Shown: positions 1 to 12,090 of the stretch, one piece after another
How positions within the stretch are numbered: the first letter of the stretch is position 1
Layout of the letters: each line of letters starts with the position of its first letter
DNA from: Sipunculus nudus
Taxonomy: Eukaryota > Annelida > Sipuncula > Golfingiida > Sipunculidae
Reading direction: 5' to 3'
Assembly: GCA_026874595.1 (NCBI GenBank)
Contig: CM049310.1
Location: 24,096,058 to 24,160,057 of the forward strand
DNA: 64,000 nucleotides
Program-made: the position numbers and the translations under genes
Notes under the pieces: generated by a model
What the model was told of the DNA's origin: nothing
What the model saw: only the letters and a program-made list of their open reading frames with translations
Databases searched by the model: none

Positions 1-947
1 GAAGTTGAAACTCCGGGTTGAAACTTTGCAATTCGAGCAGTTGTGGGGTTTGATTGGGGGGAGGGGGGGGGCTACATCATAAGTAGAGCTTCCTTGATCT
101 ACATACTTGCCATTCTAATATTTTGGGTAATTTGGAGACATGAAGCTTTTTGTGTGCTGCATACTGTATGTCCTTGAGGGGGTATCACGTCCACTTACAA
201 TCACATGAATTAGATTATTTTGTGGAGGGTTCTTCAGTGTAGTTATACAAACTGACTGTTTCGCTGTTAACATGAATAGGTTAAAACTATTACGTGTGGT
301 GTCAGCATGGTGTGTGTAACTTTAATACATCAGAACAATCTGCAAGAACTTTTGGAACTTTAGCCGAGAAATACGCTGTCCTGCAGATGTATCTTTCGGC
401 ATCTCCTTTTACATACTCAACAGAGATATTTGCTTTGACCATCTCTTCTGTAAAGGATCTCACTCAACCTGTAAGAATCAGCCGCTGATATAGACACTAG
501 GGTTTAACCTTGTCATGTATGCTTCGGGGGAACGTTTTCATCTTCACTTTGTCCTTTGTCTATCAGGTTCACAACAAGTAGCATCTGCATATTTCAAAAT
601 AGTTAACTGTAGGGGTTACGTGATAAAATAAGCATGTACCTGTAAGGAGGAGCTGAATATACTTCACCAGTATGTTACCAATGTACAGTAATTGCTCCCA
701 TGAAATGAACACACACTAAGAGCAGAGAAACGGATAACCATGATTATGAATCTGATCATGATGATAAAGAAGCTAATAATGATATTCTAAATGATGAATA
801 GGTTGACAACTTCATGGGTTGCAGATATACATGAATGATATGAAATAATGGCCTCATATGGAATTATTAATCAAATTATATCAAGTTTGTTTTCAATGAT
901 TAGTGCAATGTTAACCAAATCATGGGAATGGACATTTTCCTATCAAA
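1..947. other. No gene seen; G-rich tract
   Basis: No convincing coding signal. A G-rich run lies near 53-71. A phrase in the first 60 bases (ACTTTGCAA followed by TGGGGTTT) loosely resembles one at about 1828-1855, just after the tandem array, so the window may open inside a related repeat. This is a weak resemblance. Confidence 0.4.
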
Positions 948-1800
948 TTTGGCATTGGCCTTGACCTTGATGCATGGTATATACCTTTCCTGACCTCAGG
1001 AGAACCACCAGATCAATGGGCATTCTGATGTTAGCTACAAGTTACACCTTAAATGTCACTTTGTCGCAAAAACTTGAAACATCATGGACAGTGCTGGTGT
1101 TTTTTTTCAATTAAACCTGACCTTGATGCGTGATATGAACCTTTCCAAGCTCGAAAACTATCACCAAAAGAATGATCTATCTAAATTTAAATGGAAATGA
1201 CCCTTTGAATGTGCTTCTGTGTTACGTTCTGGCAAAACACATGCTATATCATGACGATTATTAATTTTTTTCTTCCAAGTTTGACTTTGACCTTGACCTT
1301 CATGCATGGTTTGTACCTTTCCTAAATTTAGAAGTACCGTACCACCAAATGCATAGGCATTCCACCGTTAGTTAGAATTGGCAACTTAAAATGCATTTCT
1401 ATGTAATTTTCTTGCAAAAACATACCATCTCATGGCGATTGTTGCTATTTCTCTTTCAAGTTTGACCTTGACCTAACAGCATGATTTATATCATTTTGAC
1501 CTCAGAAGTATAACCAAATGAAAAATCAGCCTAATGTCAAATGGAAACAATACTTGGGATATGTTTTCATAACAGTAGGTTGAAAATAAATGCCATATTA
1601 TGGCGAGTTTGGCTTTTTCTGCCAAATTTAATCTTGACCTTGACCTTTATGCATGATATATACCTTTTATGACCTTGAAGTGTCACCAAGTGAACGGGCA
1701 TCCTAATATAAGTAAGATATGACACCTTAAATGTGTTTCTATGTCAGTTAGTAATGGAATTATGGCCATTTACATATTTCACCCCTTATTATGGCGGCCA
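948..1800. repeat. Tandem array, ~165-180 bp units
   Basis: The phrase TTGACCTTGACCTTGATGCA, in varied forms, recurs near 955, 1118, 1283, 1460 and 1630. Each time it is followed by a TATACCTTTCCTGACCT-like phrase, a CACCAAATG...GGGCATTC-like phrase and a run ending CATGGCGAT. Spacing is about 165-180 bp, giving about five diverged units. The array ends near TTATGGCGGCCATCTTGG. It is non-coding: stops occur in all frames. Such arrays often form the core of non-autonomous Helitron or pearl-like elements in bivalves, but no terminal hairpin is seen here, so the element class is open. Confidence 0.75.
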
Positions 1801-1971
1801 TCTTGGATTTGGAGTGAAAATGACACTTTGCAATGGGTTGAATCGGGTGGGGTTTTATTTGTGCACTTAGACACCATAAAATGAATCCATTTCAGGTGAG
1901 AAACCTTTGATAACAATTTGGTACAACCTCCATTGATAAAAATCGTTCATTGACTAGACTAATGTTTTGAT

Positions 1972-2279
1972 TAGGCAACAAAAAATAATAGGTATGGTTC
2001 TCAGGCACCGCCCGCGCCAATTTTAACCCCCTGCATCAAAATTTTAATTTTGATTTTCATCTTCCAAGAATATAAAATAATACATTTTGATACGATTTCC
2101 ATTGTTATGTAGTGCTTTTATCTGTTTAGCAAACAACGACTTTTAGTTTCATGCGTTTCCCTGATAATATGACATTTTTATTGAAACATACAAAAAAAGG
2201 TGAAAAATAAAATACCACCCGCATTGATTTCTGAATAAAAGTGCCTGAGAACCATACCTTTTTTATTTTTTTGGCCTTA
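1972..2279. mobile_element. TIR element (MITE), family M1, copy 1
   Basis: The left end reads TTAGGCAACAAAAAATAATA and continues into GGTATGGTTCTCAGGCAC. The right end is the inverted version, GTGCCTGAGAACCATACC then TTTTTT...TTGGCCTTA. With copies at 5380-5723 and 21344-21698 this defines a family with terminal inverted repeats of roughly 35-40 bp, consensus TAAGGCCAAAAATAAAAGG onward, with a C-rich patch (CCCGC) just inside. TA flanks both ends, suggesting a TA target duplication as in Tc1/mariner-type or similar DNA transposons. The ~300-bp interior has no transposase, so it is non-autonomous. Confidence 0.85.
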
Positions 2280-5200
2280 CATCAAGCTACAATCGAAGTA
2301 ACCATAGTCGCAAGGACAAATTGAAACAATTTCATTTAAAGTTTTCCTTATATACTTCTTGAATTTGTCGTCATCCATGTGCCCTGTTCTTGGAATTTTC
2401 TTCCATTGCTTTCTACCTTTCTTTATTTTTTTTAACTGCATGTCTTGATTCGTTGTACTATTTCAGGCAAATCAACCAGTATTCCTTTCTTAATCAAGAA
2501 ATCCTGATGTACCCATGGAGAACATAACATAGCAATAAGAATCATCATTGTAGATTTATTTAATACACAAGTGGGACATGGTGACTGCAGTTAGCTGTTT
2601 TGCCCGAATAGTTTGGGAGCCAATTACAAAATTCACAAATAGTTCAAATTTATCAAGGAGTCAAGCAGTCCATTATATATCTGACTGCATAAATTTAATC
2701 CTTGATTGTTATTTCTTATTGTCTTTTAGAACTTTACTTTGGATTGATTGTTATCATTAAATTGGGGTTCTGAATTCAGACTGTGCTTTACAGATATCAT
2801 AATGGGATAATAATCAATATAATGATAATGAAATAAATGATGTGCTTCAGATGAGGGTCTGGTGATTAAATATATTTATACATACTTGCAGACTACTGAA
2901 CACTAACAAACATTCATAATGTTGCCTGATAGACAATCGCCTCTAAGTTTTCCCATGCACCATGCAGTAGTCACGTTCCTGCCAGTGACAGCGGGGTATT
3001 ACGTTTTTTATTTAACCCGCAATACTACACTCTTAGTGGCCGGAACAATTTTTAAGCCATTGCCCTGGTGGTCGTTTAGGGGAAGCCGCCTGTCCTTCTT
3101 GGCAGTTAGGAAGTGAAATGAATACAGAACCAGTGCAACATGACCGCTGTGTAAGGGGTGTAAATATGAAAGACAGACGTAGTCTGGTGAGCGTGAGCGT
3201 TACAGATCCCCATCAGCGCCTGAAATCAAAGTAAACCCAGAACTTGCAGTTAATCTAACATATTATTTCAATCAAAGCTTGCGGTGGTGACTGTTTAATT
3301 AAAGGATACGAATAAAGAAATGATAGCAACAAGAGGCAGAGCATTAAATCTAAACACAATTATAACCTGGTGAGAAAATAAACATAACAAGCAAAGTACC
3401 GCCCAACCCGATGACCGTAACGGGAGTAGCGACAAGCAAGGCCCTGAATGACCATTCCATTGTTACTTTACGAGGCACTTTACCCGCTAATACATGGAAT
3501 TCATCAGGACGCAATTTAAATATCAGAGATGTACAACACTATATGGGCTTTACCGATCGCTGGCCTTTGGTATCGGCTTGAGCTGGCTCGGTTCTATAGC
3601 CTTGTATAGCGCCGAGATGTCTTTATGGGCTTATACATTGGTTTCATACAATGTGGCGTCAGGGCTATCTCACTGGATATCTAGGTTACAGCAATGTTAT
3701 ATTTGGTTCATATTAAGTACTCGTGATTCTTTTTGTATGTTGAGGGTAAAGCAAAGCATCTCCTTAAAGGTCCACTTTGAATGTGGGTTAACACTTTGTG
3801 GTTTATATATACAACTCAGGAATAAAACGATTGTATATTAAACCTCTGTTGAAATGATTATAAGGTTAGATTAAAAATGTTACATTCTGAAAATTTAAAC
3901 AAAACTTTTGGATGTGAGTGTATGAGAATTAATTCCTTGTACCATAACAAAACATACAAATTTACAGTTTTACAAAATTATGAGTGAACCAATCCAGTCA
4001 TACTTTAATTTTGGGGATTGTGCAAATTTCAGTATAAAATCGTATTTAGTTATGTTAAAGTATTAATAAGTTCGTTCTTATGTGATGGTAACAGTTTATA
4101 CTACATTTGCAGAAAACAGCAGGAACATGTCTCTGGATGCACTGTGGTTCGCGCAGTCATAAACAATTATCCTTGTCATATTGATGGTCGCCAGGGGGCG
4201 CGGCCTGTTGTCCCGTGGGGTCTCACGGGTTGCCACTCATCATTCCGGGACATGTTCAATACTCTCAATTAAATGATCCATTATTTCCCCGGCCTCTCCA
4301 AGCCGAAAGTGGCATGCAAACACGGCAAATGAAGAGGGCCAAAGATGTATTTCACGCCGTTTCAGTCCGTCAATATATAGCTGGTGAGTGTGGGAGGGGT
4401 CGATTTGCCGGGCCAGGAGTCTGTGACCGGCTGATGGCCACTTGACTGGTACCGGCGGCAGCGAGTAACTCGTGTAGCAGAGAAGGGACGTGCTCCAAAT
4501 ACGCCATGTGCTCAAAGGTCAGAAGGTGATTACTAGTATATTTAACGATTCCTAATTTTATTATTTTTATATCATCCAAGCAAGTTAAGCTTGATTAAAA
4601 GAACTCTGGATAAAAAAGTCAACATGTTGCTTCCTATAGTCCGTTTCAGGAAGTTGTATTTTAATTTTAACTGGCATTGGAAATGGCGTAACACCGAATA
4701 CCGGTACATATTTTTAATTTCACAGTATTATTCGTGCGGGGTTTCGAAACCCATGCTCAACACGTTTTTTCAATGTCTTTCTGGGACTTGTGACGGAATG
4801 ACGCAGGCCGTCCTTTAGGGAAGACATTTATTTCACAAGTGTGCTCGCTCAGATGAATTAAGAACGGTGAACCAAAGATTGTGGAGTTTCAGGTCATTAG
4901 CTTAATCGTTGCAAATCAATAGAAGTATTCAAAGAAACCTTTATACATGTTATATCGGCATATAATGATCTTATAACCGTCTTCTGGTCAAATATTGATT
5001 TGGTATTATAAGATTTCCTCTGAATTCAGCGAAATATCATGGTATATATAGATTACGGCAAATGCTGCACCAAGTCCTCCGTGCTCTGGTAAGAATTTAT
5101 ATTCCTTCTATGTGTCTTAGAATGACACATGATTAATGAGTACTCCAAATCTGATCATTCAGCTCTGAGGACCGCAAGATGAAGCACATGCACATTAAAG

Positions 5201-5379
5201 ACATTCATTTAATTTCTTTAAACAGCTTTTACCGCGGAATCATCAACTTATTTCATCTGCCCTCACGAAGCTTGTGTTATTTGAATATTTGCTGATGTAT
5301 GTTATGTAGCGTCTAGTTTTTTTTTTATCATAATTTCGAGCGGAGGCTGGACATTCTTGTAAGCAATACTAACTTAACT
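2280..5379. other. No gene recognised
   Basis: Contains short open frames only, such as 115 codons at 3494-3841. None has recognisable domains, flanking splice signals in a sensible arrangement, or other support. A GC-richer patch at about 4190-4460 holds overlapping open frames on both strands with no recognised product. Confidence 0.4.
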
Positions 5380-5723
5380 AAGGCCAAAATTTAAAAAAAG
5401 GTATGGTTCTCAGGCACTTTTTTTCAGAAATCAATGCGGGCCGATGGGTTTTTTATATTTAATTTTTTGGTATGTTTCGGTAAAAATGTCAAATGATAAG
5501 GGGAAAGCATGATAATAACAGATTTATTTTGCTAAACAAGTAAAAGCACTACATAACAAAGGAAAATGTATGATTTTATCTTCTTGAAAGAAATGTCCGA
5601 GCGGCTGCAGCTCATAATTGGTAAGTTTCTATTAAAAATCAAAATAAAAGTGTTTGATGCGGGGGTTGGAATTGATGCGGGCGGTGCCTGAGAACCATAC
5701 CTTTTATGGTTTTTTTTGTCTAA
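5380..5723. mobile_element. TIR element (MITE), family M1, copy 2
   Basis: The left end is TAAGGCCAAAATTTAAAAAA then GGTATGGTTCTCAGGCAC. The right end is GCGGTGCCTGAGAACCATAC followed by CTTTTATGG...GTCTAAG, a mutated inverted copy. The interior shares ATCAATGCGGGC, AAAAATGTCAAATGAT, AAAAGCACTACATAACAAAG and GAGCGGCTGCAGCTCA-type phrases with copy 3. The element lies in opposite orientation to copy 1. A 67-codon reading frame on the minus strand here is only the element's interior and is not a gene. Confidence 0.85.
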
Positions 5724-5811
5724 GAATATGTGCATCTGCAGAAGTCCATTCCGGTTACGGCTTACATGACTGGACGGTACAACACGCTTCTTCTCATGTT
5801 ATATCCTGGTG

Positions 5812-6073
5812 TTAACCAGGCCCGATGACTACTGCTTCCGCGGGACTTTGGTGTTTTATCGTCCCCATTGCTCGGTCGTACCAACGAGGAACCCGAAAGG
5901 CGCAGTCTTTTATGAGTGAAGCAAGGTCGTTGGGCCTTCCCATTAAGCCTGCCGAGTGCTCACCCAAAATGGGGGCCGACCGTGAAAAATTCACCGCCTC
6001 GGTTTAGATTCGAACTAAGGATCTCTCGGCTTTGAGTCCTTTACTCTAACCCTTAGCCACAGCAGGCGGTTTT
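5812..6073 (-). mobile_element. tRNA-derived SINE (or tRNA pseudogene with tail)
   Basis: Read on the minus strand, about 6071 to 5994 folds as a degenerate tRNA. The ends CCGCCT and AGGCGG pair as an acceptor stem. TGGCTAAGGGTTAG fits the internal A box. AGTTCGAATCTA fits the B box and lies in a TTAG-loop-CTAA T arm. The anticodon arm does not fold well, so this is not a working tRNA. Sequence continues 3' for about 180-250 bp without any match to a tRNA gene layout, which suits a SINE body; its 3' end is not defined. RNA polymerase III promoter use is inferred from the two boxes. Confidence 0.6.
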
Positions 6074-6248
6074 GCTTAAGTGTTCATGGTGATATACATG
6101 ATCCAGTGGACAGTGATTTTTACACCTATGACGCTTTGTAAAATAAAGCGGTATATAATAATTTTACCAGGTACCCGCTGGCGATATTTGCCGTGTTTCA
6201 TGACGGCTCAACATGGGCTTGGAGTTTTAATTTCGTTGGCTTTACACG

Positions 6249-6251
<3 letters not shown>

Positions 6252-6324
<73 letters not shown>
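6252..6324. repeat. (TA)n microsatellite
   Basis: Uninterrupted TA dinucleotide run of about 73 bp. It creates an artificial reading frame of alternating Ile and Tyr. Confidence 0.98.
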
Positions 6325-6326
<2 letters not shown>

Positions 6327-7453
6327 AAGGGAGCAATGTAAAACACGTTAGCACACATAATACAAACGTAATACGCACATCGTGTATTTAGCACATTTCT
6401 CAATACGGAAGTCATGCAGAAATGAAGCCAATTAATTACAAAAATTTGTTGGTTGATTAAATTTCCGTCTTCTCACGCTGACGATTGTTAAACTGCCAGA
6501 AGACCATTTCAGTTTCATAGCTCACAGTGTTATTTTTTCACTGAAGATTTAATATTTACACAGGTGTTGCTTGCGGATGTATCAGCACTATATGTACCTA
6601 ACAACCGTTGCTGTGATCATCACTAAGTTGTCCTGCATATATACAAATCATGTTAGGAATTACAGACACACTGGCATGAAACTGCTTACAAATTATGTTG
6701 TTTTTTTTCAACAAAACTCAGCAGAAACACATACGCTGTAACAGGGGTTTGTCTCTTTGCCTTTTGTGTTGTTTTATTGATTTCTATTAGACCAGTCGGT
6801 TTATATTGTTAAATTACGACTCTATAAGGGGAAGTACAGGGGCTGTATTGAGAGGTTTTGGGGAGGGTTCCGGTGTAGCTGTCATTCTTTGTTCCCCGTA
6901 ATCGTTATAGAAAACATTCTGATGTTTCAAAAACCACTCAAAGCTTGTATCTGTCTCTTCCACTCAAAGAAATGTCTGGTGTTCTGGACTCTGAACTGCT
7001 GCTGCATTATTCACGGGTAAAACCGGATATATGAGGAACGTGCCAGGTCCAAACATATTCTTTATGTAATTTTTCAACAGTGGGTGCGCTGTATTTTATC
7101 TTTGAATTTGTCGTGCCTTTGTGAACGATTCCATCAAGAACTTTCAGACCAGTGGATCTGTCATATTGTGGAGCCTAGTGAACAATATATCCAATCAACT
7201 ATGAAATGTGAACCCTTTCAATACTACCACAGTGCTTTATATTTGAGAGGTTTCAGAGGCAACACGAACACGGTTGGTTAGATACTATATTAAACTGAGT
7301 TGACTGATTGCACGAAGGCACGCTACTGTGATCAATTTAGAGCACTTTTAGAATATCCTTTTTCCATTTGGTGCACTTTGGTTTTCACAGTGGGATTCTA
7401 ATAATTGAAGGGGGTAACCATGTATGTATTCGTGGGCTTATTGTATAGGTCTG

Positions 7454-7456
<3 letters not shown>
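6325..7456. other. No gene recognised
   Basis: AT-rich sequence with short open frames only. I saw no repeat family or domain. Confidence 0.4.
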
Positions 7457-7518
<62 letters not shown>

Positions 7519-7522
7519 ATAT
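7457..7522. repeat. (AT)n microsatellite
   Basis: AT dinucleotide run of about 66 bp with one TTT interruption near 7504-7506. Confidence 0.97.
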
Positions 7523-8479
7523 TTCATTCATTTGTTTAAACAAAGCCTTTAGAATTAAGATAATGATTCTGTGATTAAAGATTATTAAATAAATTTAGAA
7601 ATTTATTAACATAATTACTTTGTAGTAAGTACAAGGCGGTTTGCTAGGTTGAAAACTACTGAACGTATTAAAATCAGACATTGCACAGTCGGAGAGCGGG
7701 ACAGAGGGAGTGGCCTTTACCGTAGAGATGCCATCCCGTATACCCTGCGCGGGTTTATTGATGACGCGGGTGACTGCTCATGCCTTGCCGTTGAAGTCTG
7801 CATCTCTTGTTTTCTTAATTAACCGGCTGTCTCAGTCCCACGTGGCTGCTGTAATGTCGGCGTCGTAGGTCCTATCAGTAGCAGAATTCCGGCGACGAAT
7901 GCTTGCGGCTTAGTTTGATGACATTGGTTAAAACGACATTCATAGAACAGCTACCAGTCATATCAAATAAAAGTCTACTGTATCATGTCCAACTTCATAA
8001 AAACACCAAGAAGGCCCTTAAATATAAATGCAATCTGTCTACAGGTAATTACTTCCGGAGAATTCCTAAGCCCATGCATGTACAACCCTGTAGTCGGGAA
8101 TGTAAAATAATTGCATATAATTTTCGTCATCATTCATCAGATATACAGCTTTATAGACCATGTACCTACCCTTAAAAACAGAACAAGCAACAATATATAT
8201 TAGCTATTTATGAACTATATTTTCTCATGTTTCATTTTTAGTGTTTAAGATTTATCTTGTTTGTACATAAAACAAATACAATGTACATTTTATATTATCA
8301 CTTAATTGACTAAAAGCTTGTACCCTTTGCATAATGCAGTGAATACATTTATCTTTTTTGTTGTTTAATTTATGAAACAGCAACATTTAAACTCTGTTCT
8401 ACGGCTAACCTATGTCAGATATGGACGGGCATAAAATATCTCTGCGCGTCAAGTCAAAATACCTATAGTTCAGAGATAT

Positions 8480-8487
<8 letters not shown>
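7523..8487. other. No gene recognised
   Basis: A GC-richer stretch at about 7680-7900 stands out from its AT-rich surroundings. It has no open frame with recognisable content, and could be old exon, regulatory or repeat sequence. Confidence 0.35.
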
Positions 8488-8530
<43 letters not shown>

Positions 8531-8543
8531 ATGTGTGTGTGTT
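8488..8543. repeat. Compound (AT)n(GT)n microsatellite
   Basis: An AT run to about 8514 followed by GT repeats with minor interruptions to about 8543. Confidence 0.96.
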
Positions 8544-8615
8544 TGTATCAAAGTAATACACATTGAAATTCAATATACATCATAGTGAAAGTGCTCAACC
8601 ATGCAGGGGAGCAAT

Positions 8616-8971
8616 AATAATGTATCATATACAGTTAGTTTTATATATATAATTATATGCAGACCAGAAGAAAGCACATTGAACAATAGAAGCGAACTGA
8701 CCTCCACATGTAAACACAAGGCCAAATACCTGCTTTGTAACATTAAGTAACTACACAAATCCCCACGGAACCAGCGTAACACAATAGCCACCCGGGCCCC
8801 AACAACAACCCCACCGAACCGAATTACCCCAGACTAATCCCACAAATTATGGCGAACTTCACCCGCATATTTGACCAGTTCCGTTAGTACCTGAAGAGTG
8901 AGCCGGCTAGTCAGCTGAACTCACGAAACAGTTCTGTAGTACATGAAGTAAAACTAACTGTATATGATACA

Positions 8972-8976
<5 letters not shown>
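8616..8976. mobile_element. Fold-back/MITE-like element with 28-bp perfect inverted ends
   Basis: Bases 8616-8643 (core GTATCATATACAGTTAGTTT) recur as a perfect inverted copy at 8949-8976 (core AAACTAACTGTATATGATAC). The enclosed ~305 bp is non-repetitive and C-rich in the middle (CCCGGGCCCC near 8792). TA/GT microsatellites sit close outside both ends (8488-8543 and from about 8977). There is no transposase and no obvious target duplication. A non-autonomous DNA transposon or hairpin-type element is the simplest reading. Confidence 0.6.

Positions 8977-9048
<72 letters not shown>
8977..9048. repeat. (TA)n microsatellite
   Basis: TA run of about 72 bp directly abutting the right inverted end of the fold-back element. 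Confidence 0.97.
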
Positions 9049-9050
<2 letters not shown>

Positions 9051-11806
9051 CATATTCAAACAGAGTACAGACTTAAGGCTATGCATGGGAAACAGTATTC
9101 TATGTCAGATTTGAGGTGGCCTCTCCGGATGATATATCAAGTGCACGGTTCAATTAATCAAACATATACCAGTCGTATTTCTGTGTCACCTGCTGATTGC
9201 AGTCCTAACTGGATGGTCCTGTTTCAGTGATACACCTAATTTCATGGAACGCTCAACAGTTACATCTATATCAGACCTGGTGAATTGAATATTTGGAGGC
9301 GTCCTGCTCCGTCAGGCCAAGCTAAGTAAACCACGCTGAGCGACCACATTCGTGAATCATCGGCACGCCCCATGCAGGACCCGTCCTGAAATGAGGAAGG
9401 TATGCGTGTTCCAAGTAAACACACAGGGGATCAATCTATTTGGATAAAATAAATTGTTAAAGGTTCTATTACAAAACTAGCATAAAAAGTTATGTTTTAT
9501 GGTTTTATTATCGAAAATCAAATAGCACAGGTTCGTTGAGATTATCTAGAGCTGTTACACAGTTACGGTTTCAAAGCGATGCTAATTACAGTAGATAAGT
9601 CATAAACCTTCACAAATTAGTGGAGTTTCCTTCTTACAGAAAAAGATACTTTGAAGCCAGCTGTATTTTATACAAGAGACTGCTTATTTCACTTCACAAA
9701 TTAACATACAAAAACCTTACAATGTACACATGCCTACTTATGATTGTATAACACATGCGTGACGATTTAAAAAAAAATGGATTGAAGCCGTGTAAGACAA
9801 AAAGATCTTTCCATGAGCATGCGCACTCCGTGTTATGATCGTCTCTGTATTCGGGTTGAACTAACCAGTATAGTGTGGTTCTGTTAAACACAAGACAAAC
9901 ACAAACCAAAGACTATGACAAGGACCTTTCCGTGGAAGATATGACAAAATGTTTACTTTTTAATTCGGAATACATGTATAAAAATATATGATCTATTTTC
10001 GCGAATGTAATTGGCCCGAACACCGAGTACTAGTCGTCGCCAGCAGTTGGCGTAAGATAGGAAAGGTTTATTATGATTTTATCTTTATATACTCATAAGC
10101 ATGGGAGAAACGTAGGGCATTATTTACCATCAGTTGAACTCGTGCTTTTATTTCTAGAATTTTGCTAGATATTTAACCCGTGAAGTGTGTGATTTGTGTT
10201 CTCCTAGTTTCGGAAAAGCTTTGAAGAGACGGACGGACCATTATGATTGTGTCGAGAAATAACAATTATGTTAACATTGTGTCCGTGGTCAAGTCTTCTT
10301 CACTCATCTTCTGTAAGCGGCAAAGCTGATCAGCTGATCAATAGGTTCCCGACATTAGGCCTAAATTAGGACATCAGTCGAACAGGACATTTTTCCTAGA
10401 TTGACTAGAAAGGGAATTTAATAATTTTTGTGCTATGTTAATGTCTTCAACGGTAGAAGAAAGTTATTTCGCGGACACAATTTCAACATTATAAATAATT
10501 CATGCTGTAACCAACTAGACATACTTTGTGATCGAAGAAAAAATCGTATGTATCCATTTTGCACGTATTGGAGTTGTCATATTAACCTGAAAACAGATGA
10601 TTTACGTCCTATATTTTGCATAAATTCCTCACATGCACAATTCTAGTTTGAAACTTGTTTCGGACCCAAACTGTAAGCTTCAAGGCTATTATTTGTAGCT
10701 GTATTCATACAGGTGTGTGTATTTAATTGAAGCATATCAAGTATACAAGTGTAAGTATTCAGGTTATATTTGGTAATATTGGTCGTTGTACACATTACGG
10801 TCAGATGCTCGTTTCAGCCTTTTAATGGTCGGATGGTATCAGCGACTTAAACTTGACAGTGGATTGATACTGGTAGGATACTAGGATGTATGCAACATTC
10901 ACAAGCTTTAAGAGCATGTAGCCGAAGGATTGGCCCCCTTTCCTTACAGGGCCCTATCGTTATATTCACTCTGTTTCACATGCAGGTCGTCAGTTTTACT
11001 CGAAGTTTACTTGGATAACCGTTTAATGATCTGGCTATTAGATATCCGTGACAAACACGACTCAGTTAGGGCCCCCTAGTAAGCTGGCCATAATGTCAGA
11101 GGGCGATCTGGCGCTAGCTATTAGAGAACTTTATTTTAAGAAAGCGTCTGTGATTACATCGCATAATTAACCAAAATGCATACATTTTAAACTACAGTTG
11201 AAAGCTTGAACGAAGACGTGTACTTTGTGATATATTAGGTTAAATGTACTTACTGAATGACCATTTTATATGTTTAGTGTGCTCTGATACACCTTGAAAT
11301 GTGCCCCTGCATGAAGCCAATTGTAAATCCCGTTGTGTGGAACGTATGTAGTAATTCAACCCATATGTTTACTATGATTAGGTGGGAGTGGCTAGAACTG
11401 AAGTAATACACCTCCATTATTATAACCAATGGCCTTAACCAGACAAATGATTTCCATCTTCAAGGCAAGTTATTTTTGCCAAGCAGTGAAGTCACAACAG
11501 CTGATGGTTTGACAGAAGAAATCCTCTCCCAGAAAACGCTGACATGTGACGTATGTCCAACGCATGTTGGTGCATTATCTGCTGCCCTTTTTGTAAACAC
11601 TTCCGTAACATTGGTGACAGCATTCGTTAATACTTATTGTGTATCACAGCGTGTGGCAGTGTTTCGATCCGGGAGAATTAGGTATTAGCCGAACATTTAA
11701 AATGTGTCAATGTCGATATGATGGATTCAGGACACCCAAGGGTTTTTATAAAAAGGCAAATAATTGATAGATTATTGCTATCGTTCTAAGACCATTCTAT
11801 TATGGC
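9049..11806. other. No gene recognised
   Basis: Short open frames only. A 14-bp perfect palindrome TGATCAGCTGATCA is at 10327-10340. No domains or repeat families were identified. Confidence 0.4.
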
Positions 11807-11851
11807 AAAAATGCCCTCACGCGAAGTGACCTGACGCGGGGGCATTTTTTA
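11807..11851. other. Strong hairpin sequence
   Basis: AAAAATGCCC, three unpaired bases and CGCG are followed, after an 11-base loop, by CGCG and a GGGCATTTTT arm. That makes about 14 paired positions with a small internal bulge. It could be one end of a small transposon, a cruciform, or a structured transcript. No neighbouring gene explains it. Confidence 0.6.
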
Positions 11852-12090
11852 TACGCTTGGTGCACAGATAACATTTACAAGTATTCTGGCCAGATCGGTA
11901 TCGGATGAGATGTCGGGTCGGATGTGTACTATCTATTTGTTGAACCGTTCCTTTAGGAGCTGGCAGATTTGATCTCCGCCGCATTTCCAATTAGGAAATG
12001 GCATCCTGGCTTGCCATGGGGTGATGCATACAAAGGACACCGATGCATTTGTAGCGAAGAACTTACTTACAGGACAGGTGGTACAAAGCA

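Noticed and set aside
3494-3841. 115-codon open frame
   Set aside because: No family signature, ordinary composition and no supporting signals.
5993-6070. Functional tRNA gene
   Set aside because: Acceptor and T arms pair but the anticodon arm does not fold; better read as SINE head or tRNA pseudogene.
6080-6391. Open frame across the TA run
   Set aside because: Most of it is alternating Ile-Tyr from the microsatellite.
10327-10340. Perfect palindrome TGATCAGCTGATCA
   Set aside because: Short enough to occur by chance in 64 kb and not near any supported feature.
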